From Cephalothrix spiralis (taxonomy: Eukaryota; Nemertea; Palaeonemertea; Archinemertea; Cephalotrichidae): 10,901 bases of DNA. Position 1 is the first letter of the stretch. Each line of letters begins with the position of its first letter. Shown here piece after piece: positions 1 to 7,900 of the stretch. Location: contig JAUCNG010389479.1 of NCBI GenBank assembly GCA_032353305.1, positions 1 to 10,901 of the forward strand. Reading direction: 5' to 3'. The notes under the pieces are model-generated. The model was not told the DNA's origin. It made no database searches and saw nothing but the letters and a program-made list of their open reading frames with translations. The position numbers were made by a program, and so were the translations under genes.

Positions 1-112
1 AATTCTCAATATCCCGCATCCGTAAGCGATTTTAGGGCTTTTCCCGCTTCCGTTCTGACCCCTTCACCCCCCTCTTAGGATGCAATCTAAAAAATATATA
101 TATACTATATCC

Positions 113-547
113 TGATTCAAAGTCAAATATTTTCATTAATATCAATACAGCAACATGAAACTTTTCTCTCAAATTCGCATTAACAATCGTTGTTTTTGAA
201 AAATGCAAAATATTTGAAAATTAGCGAGAATTAGAGTGTAAAATTAGTTATGCTTGATTCTATACACTGAAAGAATTTGACTAAAATCCATATGTTTCTT
301 CATTAGTTTCTTCTTTGTATGACACATTAAGTAATGGTAACAATACTAACATAACCATTAGATAATAAGAAATATATTTAAATAAAAATTAAAATGTACA
401 TGTATTTAATAAAATAAAATATTGATTTTAGCAAAATACTTTCAGTGTTTCAAGCATAACTAATTTTACACTCTAATTTTCAAATATTTTTGGTGTATGT
501 TTCATTTGCTGCTATTGATATTAATGAAGATATTTGACTTTGAATCA
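113..547. mobile_element. Foldback (palindromic) MITE-like element
   Basis: The segment 113-286 recurs inverted at about 423-547. TGATTCAAAGTCAAATATTT at the left pairs with AAATATTTGACTTTGAATCA-like sequence at the right, and an inner stretch around 230-260 (AGTGTAAAATTAGTTATGCT) returns inverted near 453-475. The spacer of about 135 bases is very AT-rich. No coding sequence is visible. A non-autonomous DNA transposon or foldback repeat is the likely class; I could not fix a target-site duplication. Confidence 0.7.
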
Positions 548-1049
548 CATAATTAATGCTTATTTAATGGACATGTAGCTAAATATGAAGGGACAGCTAT
601 CGAGCCCGTCCCTTATTATTTTAGCTAATGGTTGTAAAATATTGATTTTATAAATCCTGTGAAGGGTGCCGTTCAGAGAACATGGAATAAGAGTAAGAGC
701 ATCACACAAAGTCCATATAAATTTAATTAATAAAATCAAAGTTTAGTAAATTGAAATCAATGTCAATGTCAATGAAGTTTGTTAAGAATTATATATTATA
801 CACTGTATATCAATTGTAACGTGATAGCAGATAATTGAAGCAGAAATTTTTATAATTTGCAAAACTTATGAATTACTTGGGACGGCAGTCATGTTAGAAA
901 AACAAGATTCAAACCATTATAGTTCATTACCTCTAATTCTATACTGTTCTAATTTATGAAAGAGTATATCAAAATTAAATGTCGAACACAACAGAACAAC
1001 GAAAAATGATAACATTAATTACTTTGATATACAACTTCAACTTATTTGG
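548..1049. other. Non-coding stretch without recognised features
   Basis: AT-rich sequence with no supported exon. A small hairpin (AAGGGAC at about 588 against GTCCCTT at about 608) and a doubled TCAATG unit near 757-772 are the only structure seen. If the gene continues 3' of 1647, its next exon could be here, but no acceptor/frame combination was convincing. Confidence 0.4.
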
Positions 1050-1345
1050 AGGGCGTCGGATGACTTGCTGAAATAGACACATACGGTCCGCTTTATGAGC
1101 ATTTACCCTTAGGCCTGTAGACCTATCCCATACTCTAATCTATTTTCTATATACCGATTAGCAGTCTGGTTAACCCCGAAGGGAGGGACAGCGTCCCACT
1201 CTACTTAATTAACCTGACCGAGCCACCCAGGAGGCAGTACGCTGGAGAACTTGCCCAAGGTTCTTCCCGATGGAAAGTAGTGTCGAGCAAGGTCTCTAAC
1301 CCATGACCTCTGGATTCAGAGACCGACTCGCTACCACCGAGCCGC
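1050..1345 (-). mobile_element. tRNA-derived SINE, near full length (copy A)
   Basis: On the minus strand the element starts GCGGCTCGGTGGTAGCGAG, an A-box-like tRNA head, with a degenerate B box (GGGTTAGAGACC) about 40 bases on. A conserved body follows with TGGGACGCTGTCCCTCCCTT, CGGTATATAGAAAATAGATT and AAATGCTCATAAAGCGGACC. The same body recurs in copies B, C and E of this window, in the same orientation, so it is an interspersed family and not a single-copy sequence. It resembles the tRNA-head plus conserved-centre SINEs known from molluscs; the family name is not determined. Confidence 0.82.
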
Positions 1346-1558
1346 AGATACATTGTCTGTTATTTCCATAAGGGTCTAAGTTAAAATGTTTTTACGAAAA
1401 CCAAATTGGTATTTGTATGTCACCCGTTGATTTAGATGGTTTCAGCTCATTGATGAGTTTAGTACAATTTCAGCCCGAGTTAAAGCTTCAAATGTTTCGG
1501 GTTTCGGGAAAACCATTACTCTCGAGATTTTAAAATTGTTTAATATGTAGTAACATAT
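1346..1558. other. Spacer between two SINEs, nothing recognised
   Basis: About 210 bases of AT-rich sequence with no splice-bounded open frame and no repeat seen elsewhere in the window. Confidence 0.4.
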
Positions 1559-1640
1559 GGCCTAGGCGGGAATCGAACCCGGAACATTCGCATCCTGAAA
1601 CGAGTACCGGACCCCCAAAATAGTTGTGCTATCTCGTCAG
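1559..1640 (-). mobile_element. tRNA-like SINE head of a second family, abutting exon 16 donor
   Basis: On the minus strand it reads GACGAGATAGCACAACTATT, then GTCCGGTACTCG, and a clean B box in CCGGGTTCGATTCCCG with a 4-bp T stem and 7-base loop. The acceptor-stem ends do not pair, so it is not a working tRNA gene. It differs from the heads of copies A, C and D. Its 5' end lies only a few bases downstream of the exon 16 splice donor. Confidence 0.6.
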
Positions 1641-1646
1641 ACTTAC

Positions 1647-1952
1647 CTGCCTGTAAGGACCCCTTACACTGAGACGCGTAGTAGCCCTTGTAGACCGTCC
1701 TGCTGAGCGTACTTGCTCGTCATCAGATTCCTCTTCAATATTTCCCATGTCTTCTTGATTATCATTATTGACTGTTTCCTCTCCGTCTGCATCGTCGGCT
1801 TCGCTTCCGGATTCACTACCTGAATTAGATTGGTTACCAACTGAACTGTGATAAGTTCGATGGGATCCCGATGATTGTACAGATGATTGTACAGAGAGTG
1901 CATCGTAATCATCGTTTTCTTGCGCTACTAACTGATTTTGACTTCCATGAAT
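1647..1952 (-). CDS. Exon 16 of CNBD2-like model (acidic, Ser-rich tail)
   Basis: The longest exon, 102 codons, phase 0 at both ends, between ATATTTCAG|ATT and CAG|GTAAGTCT, a perfect donor. It begins IHGSQNQLVAQENDDYDAL, has the internal repeat SVQSSVQSS (from a duplicated 12-base unit), then GSESGSEADDADGEE and NIEEESDDEQ, and ends in a basic Arg-rich patch RSAGRSTRATTRLSVRGPYRQ-like. This composition indicates an intrinsically disordered tail. If the donor were not used, translation would stop a few codons later at 1629-1631, giving a short alternative C-terminus. Confidence 0.72.
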
Positions 1953-4900
1953 CTGAAATATATATTTTTTAAGAAATATAAAAACTGCTATGAATGTGTG
2001 TCTGCATGAATTGTTCATGAACATGTCTTAACCCTCTAATGCCCATGGGGTTACTTTCCATGGGGCCTAGCACATGTAACGCAAAATAATATTATCGTAA
2101 AATCATTTTCTGCGACCTCTTTAATAGTAGGCACAAACATGTAGTCCCATTTCGGGAACACACAGGTGGCGACATCTATTATAACCAGGTGCCAAACATG
2201 GCAGCCTCCAGCGAGGCGTAAAATTTAAGTTCTGTACTTTTTGTCATAATAATTGTACAGGTTTTAGCTAAGATTAGTCAAATGAAGAAGACTCAACAAG
2301 AGTCTAAAGCGTTCAATATTGCTGGTTGTTGCATTTTGTTGCCCAAGGATTTCCTTTACATACAAAAAAACTATAAAAATAAAGATAAAAAAATTCTGTG
2401 GCAGATAAGGTTAATTATGATTATAATGGTAAGATAAGAGAGATACTGATACTCACTTTTGGTAACGATAGATTTGGTAATGAAAGACTTGTTTGTGACA
2501 GAATAGTTTTCATCCGCTTTTGTAGAAATCCTACACCTAGCATAGCTGAAAAATGATTAGTCCATATAGAAATTGTTATGGTCAAATTGGAGATACCCAC
2601 CAATTAACATTAAGTAGGGTTAGTTTTTTTTCACAAATTTTAATGATCTTAAAATCCCAATATTCTGTCTTAGGTTTTGGGTCGACAAGAGCAATTTTAG
2701 CACATATTCATATTAATAAAAATGGTATTTTATTTACCTCTTGCATGACCAGGTCTTTTAGGTGCAATATGTTCACTAGAAGTTTCTATATCAGCAGCTA
2801 TCTTTTGTTTCCTTACCACTTTTACGTTACCCTGCAAAAGACATGTGATAAAGTTAGTGTTTCCTCTTGATCTAGTCCAATAGAAGCGCCCGGCCCTTTT
2901 GCAAACACAACTTAATATGGTTACTCCAGGTTACTCTATATTGGTAATCACTTCTCGCCTTTGAAACTGATTTCGTCAACAAGTAAGTTGTTAATTTAGG
3001 TTAGAGTTAAGCCAGTTTGAACCTGAGCGATAGGATTGAGCTTAGAGATTAATAACTTACCGATTTCACAATATAAATCCAATTCGAGTTATTTACATTT
3101 TTCTCTATTATTCTGTTCACACTGAAATTGAGAAAATTTAGGTATGCTATTTATGTACAATTTTTGGTGCTACTATGTACCTTCAATCCATTTAATTATT
3201 TGTTTTTAGTTTTAGAAAGAAGCATTTTATTTGCCCACCTTCTCTTATCTTATCTTATAGTGAGGACTCGCTCAAATAGACACAGACGGTCCGCTTTATG
3301 AGCATTTACCTTTAGGCTTGTAAACCTATCCGCACTCTTAATCTATTTTCTATATACCGACCGATTAGCAGTGGGGTTTACCCTGAAGGGAGGGACAAGT
3401 ATTTAATCTGACGGAATCACACAGGAGGCAGTGTACGCTGAATAACCTCCCAATGTTTCCTTCGAACCCGGTACATCCGGATTCAAAGATTAACGTAATT
3501 TACTTACCCGTGGTACTTGTATTCCACGGCGGCCTTGTTTTCAACGAGTTCATCTAATGGAAAGTCTTGGAAAAGGTCTATTGATCTGCAATGGTTAATT
3601 GTAAGTTTATGTTTTTGTGATTGTGATCGGACCGAATGTGTCGTACGGCAATAGCTCAAGCGACCTTTTATGTGCCTGTTTACGCACAAAACTGTTGACT
3701 ATTGACTCTGTTTGAGGGGGTTCTCCGGGATAATCTCCGAATTGCGGCGACGATAATAGGCTATTATTTACGATATGCTAGAAATTGAACGACAATATAT
3801 CTGTACGAAGTGTGACTACGATTTGATTTAGAGATAACCATTATTGAACGCCAATTTGAGTGTAATAGGCTATTAGTTCAGACAGGTTCAGAGGTAGCTA
3901 TGTCGTATTTTACGATATGCTAAATTGAACGACAATATATATGTACGAAGTGGGACTACGATTTGCTTTAGAGATAAACCATTATTGAACGCCAATTTGA
4001 GTGTATGCGAAAATATTTACAGCACCAGTGATTTGTATTAACACGCTTCGTATATTAGTGTAAATCCAACTTATATAGTTAGGGCGTCAGATGACTGGCT
4101 CAAATACACAGACGGTCCGCTTAATGAGCATTTACCCTTAGCCTGTAGACCTATCCCGCACTCTAATCTATTTTCTATATACCGATAAGCAGTCAGATTT
4201 ACCCCGAAGGAGGGACAGCGTCCCACTCCACGTATTTAACCAGACCGAGTCAACCAGGAGGCAGTACGCTGGAGAACTTGCCCAAGGTTCTTCCCGATGA
4301 AACCGGGAACTCCGGATTATGAGACTGACGCTCTACCACCTTGCCACCGAGCCGCACTATCACTTAGTGCTAATTAACTTAGTGCCATAACGTGCAAGGA
4401 CATGAAAACCAGATGAATCGCCTTTCTGACTCCTTGGTCAAAAATTATTTTGTTCGAACAACTATTATTGATATTGACATGAAGTCACAATGTTATGATA
4501 TTATTTTTTGTTGAAAAAATTCATTTTTATTACTTACTTAATAAAATCCATCGGTAGGCCATCGGTTGTGTGTTGGAGATGACTGAATACCTTAAAAACG
4601 AATGAATAATAAATATACAAGCTTTATAAAAATGTATTGTGCTAGAACTTAAAAACATTCAGCTACACTGTAATTGTGTTTCAAGGTCATTATAATATAA
4701 CTTACATCACTTTCAATGATTAAAACCTCCGCCCACCCTTTGCAGACTAGATGGTTATCTCTTGTCCATTTGTTCTCTATTTCATCAGGCTGAAAATGAA
4801 GAAGAACAAAATACGTATATGTAAGTGGGTAAAAAGGTCGGTGGCAATTATCTTGAAATATTTCCAGAAATTGAATTTTTGCAAAAAGTTGAAAAAATTT

Positions 4901-7900
4901 ACTTGGTAGATGGTTAACAAAATCTGAAATATTTAGCTCACTTGGTACTTCGTACCAAATGTGAGCTTCTGCTATGGCGTGTAGTCTGGATGGATGGATG
5001 CATTTCTGTCGCGCCTTGTTTTGGTAGTTAGTATTAATCCGTGCTTATGGTTGAGGTCGGATATTCGAAGTTCTATAAGGGTAATATTTTCGAAGTTAAG
5101 AGTCATTTCCAAGTGAGCTCCGTCGTGCCAGTGGTTTTTGATGTTATCTATGGTTTTTAAGATTTTAAATGACAATTTATGTCGCTTACGTCTGTTGTCA
5201 TTCCTTTAGTGAGACTGCTCGTAACTCGTACAAAGTTTCCAGTTGATAGCTTATATTCCTTGCTGAAATTAACTGAAAAGAATAATAGAAATATTTAATT
5301 ATAATGAAGCAAAAGTTATTAGGTCAGATATACTGTTTGGAAGTAACTTGAGGTGAACAGTTTAGTGGAAATATAGGAGAAAAGCATCAGGGCCGTATTC
5401 ACCATATTTGCTCTTTATCTTCAGTTATGACAAAACGTAAGAGCAATTTTACTCTAAAATGAGACATTTTGCAATGTATAATGTATGATTCTTTCTTTTA
5501 TTATATTTTTAATCGACTGCTTCAAAGGTGTAACTTTAAGAGTAAAAATAAGACTAAAATACCGACATTTCTGGGGCCGTATTCATCAACGGACTTGAGT
5601 CAAAATATTGGTCTTATCCTATCTAATTAGTATGGCTTAAGTTTTAAGTCGTTTGTTGAATACGGCCCCTGATTTTGTAATTATTATCTTTAGAAAATAT
5701 TGAGTACTTCTTGATTGTAAGAGCAAAATTACTATTATTTTTTGTCTTTGTCATAAGGGCTCCGTTACACTACCCGATTTTTAGCTGCCGACCTCGTCCC
5801 GATCTTTAACAAAATTTGATCAAATCCTGAAATGCGTGACTGAAAATTCAAAATTGTATCGTTGTCGTGAATAGATTAATACAATTTTGAATTTTCAGTC
5901 CCGCATCACAGGATTTGATCAAATTTTGTCAAATCGGGACGAGGTCGGCAGCTAAAAATCGGCCCAGTGTAACTGAGCCTTGATAGAAGTAATTTGGTAA
6001 ATACGGCCTCAGAAATTCAAATAAATTTTTATCAGATCCGTACGAATTTACCTTATTCTCCATGCTTAGGATTAGTAATGAGAAAAATATAAGTTAAAAT
6101 TTATTTTATAGCTTTAGGCCCCTTTATAGCTTTAGGCCCATATTTGGCATATCCCCGATCCACGTATTTAACCCGAGCCACCCAGTAGCTGTGTGAATTA
6201 AGTTCTTCACAATGGAAAGTAGTGTCTAGTCCGAGTTTCGATCCCGGTACCCCCGGAATACGAGCCCAGCTCTCTACCACTTAGCCACCGCTTTGTTAAA
6301 GATAGAACTTGAATTGACTTACGTTTTCCAGAGATAACATAATAAAAATATTCCGGTGCTCTCCCCTGGCAAGCTAATACTCTTCTATCATCATATCTGA
6401 AATTAACATATCATTGTCAAAAATAAGATAGTTTTATTTTAAAACGTGTGTACTAAATATAATATGTGTTCAGCTTTTAAAATTTCGAGATACATATTAA
6501 TTAGGGAAATCGGTTACCAATGATATGAACCCATTTACAATTTAGGCTGATCAGTTCCAACATATCGATGTTATCTTGAATCAACTTGATACCTACAAAT
6601 ATTGTATTACATTCATATGTAAGTCCGCCATTTTCATTACATCGTGTTTTCTCAGAACGTTTTCTGACACGAGCTTTGTAAGTGCTTTAAGTAAAACAAG
6701 ATTTTAGACCGAAGTACTTACTTCGCAAATGTTACTTGCTTAGCACATTCTTTTTCCATTTCCGCTGGGAATAAATGCTGAAATGCTCTTGTTGTTTTCA
6801 ACAACCATGTTATCTGTAAGAACAAAAGATTATCTTAGGTACATGCAGTCTCTATAAAGTAGGTACTGAAAAAAATCTATCATTATAGAACGGCCCCTCA
6901 ATTAGGAGGACGAGTTTCACGGATGATATTGTTGTTTTCATTCAGTTCTTTTAAATTATGAATACTTTGGCGTACAACCTTCAGACCCCAGTTTTCAGCC
7001 CCCGTGAAAATCTCGGAAGTGCGGGTTAAATTTAACCCCATCAACCCTTATATTTTTGGAAAGCTTCTAGGGCCAAAACAATTTTTCGAAAAAATCTATT
7101 TGCCATGGGCAACCACCAAAATTGGTCAAACCCAATCGAAATAGGGTATCTTATTATTGTATTTGACAATGCGGATCAAATTTCGACCCTTTTTGGGAAC
7201 CTTAAAAACATTTTTGAAAAAAAAATGCAAATTTGGCTCCTGAGGCCCCAAAGTGAGTCCGACTTATTTGAATATATCCAGAAGAAGGCTATTCGCCGAA
7301 ACGTTGGTATAATATAGTGTTATCGTTCCTTAATATTTATTCGACCGTTGCCCGTTTGATATATAGTCCCTAATGATGTCTTTTACAGTAAAAGACGAAA
7401 CGTCGGATTCTTAATTTAAATTAAAATTCTATTATTCATTGTGGATTCTTTATAGTATAACAGTTATACACGGAACTTATTGTGTTTTTCATAGTATTAA
7501 AGATGTGGTTAAGGCCTGAACTTCAGAGATTTTCGCGGGGGCCGAAAACTGGGGTCTGAAGGTTGTTCGCCAAAAGTTCCATAAAACCTGTGTGAGGGAA
7601 ATAATTAAAGTATCACTTTCTTACCTTTTTTATTTGACGCTTTGTTCTGCGTTCTGGTCCAGTGACCAATGCAGCTTGTAGCTCCCAGCCAGTCTGAAAT
7701 CAATTTACATATGAGAGTTATTATTTATTTTTAATTGTTTGTTTCTCCATCAGTACCGATACAAATAATTAAGTTCATAATCTTTAAGGGCCCTTTAAGT
7801 GCCCCTATTTTAGAGCAGTGTCATATCAGTGCGCACCATCGGCCTTTAAATTACAACTCCCTCTTTTAGAGCAGTGTCGTACTCTGTGCACACTCTTAGC

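Larger units (their letters stand above)
5387..6012. mobile_element. Outer palindromic MITE with TCAG target-site duplication
   Basis: TCAG at 5387-5390 and 6009-6012 flank an element that begins GGCCGTATTCACCATATTTG and ends in GGTAAATACGGCC. The arms stay related for about 60 bases: TTATGACAAA and AGAGCAATTTTA on the left return inverted as TTTGTCTTTGTCATAA and TAAGAGCAAAATTA on the right once the later insertion at 5755-5981 is removed. It lies in the intron between exons 7 and 9. Confidence 0.75.
6961..7582. mobile_element. Inverted-repeat-bounded element with hammerhead-like motifs
   Basis: Arms of about 60 bases: CAACCTTCAGACCCCAGTTTT and CCCCGTGAAAATCTC at the left return inverted as GATTTTCGCGGGGGCC and AAAACTGGGGTCTGAAGG at about 7528-7563. 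Between them lie two ribozyme-like motifs (separate entries), an AT-rich stretch and no convincing protein; a 70-codon plus-strand frame at 7105-7317 is probably chance or a relic. The make-up suggests a decayed Penelope-like or retrozyme-type element with inverted end copies, but a non-autonomous DNA transposon is not excluded. Confidence 0.62.

Noticed and set aside
1-52. Possible last exon (minus strand) starting after GGGGTCAG in phase 0
   Set aside because: The frame is open to the window edge in the right phase, but the acceptor lies in a purine-rich tract with no pyrimidine run, and the segment contains a direct repeat (CCCGCATCCGT/CCCGCTTCCGT). Too weak to call.
237-269. Possible terminal exon after ATTCTTTCAG with an early TAA (minus strand)
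   Set aside because: The acceptor is good, but it sits in the arm of the foldback repeat 113-547 and would add only about 11 residues with no support.
900-950. Possible terminal exon after TTAGAACAG reading YRIRGNEL then stop
   Set aside because: Eight residues in the right phase can occur by chance, and no polyadenylation context was evident.
2553-2870. 105-codon plus-strand open frame
   Set aside because: It overlaps exon 14 on the opposite strand, whose frame and splice sites agree with its neighbours. The translated peptide is hydrophobic and Ser/Phe-rich with no motif.
3749-4005. CRISPR-like array
   Set aside because: Only two long copies with no short repeat-spacer pattern; the window is eukaryotic with spliced genes.
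4972-5175. 67-codon minus-strand frame beginning MSFKILKTI
   Set aside because: It begins beside the exon 9 donor, lies inside the probable repeat 4936-5128 and has no domain.
6154-6291. Functional tRNA gene
   Set aside because: A and B boxes are present, but the acceptor stem and T stem do not pair properly and the sequence continues into SINE body shared with other copies.
7105-7317. 70-codon plus-strand open frame ending IRRNVGII
   Set aside because: It runs through the hammerhead-like motif and an A-rich tract. It may be the relic of a retroelement end but gives no domain, so no protein is called.
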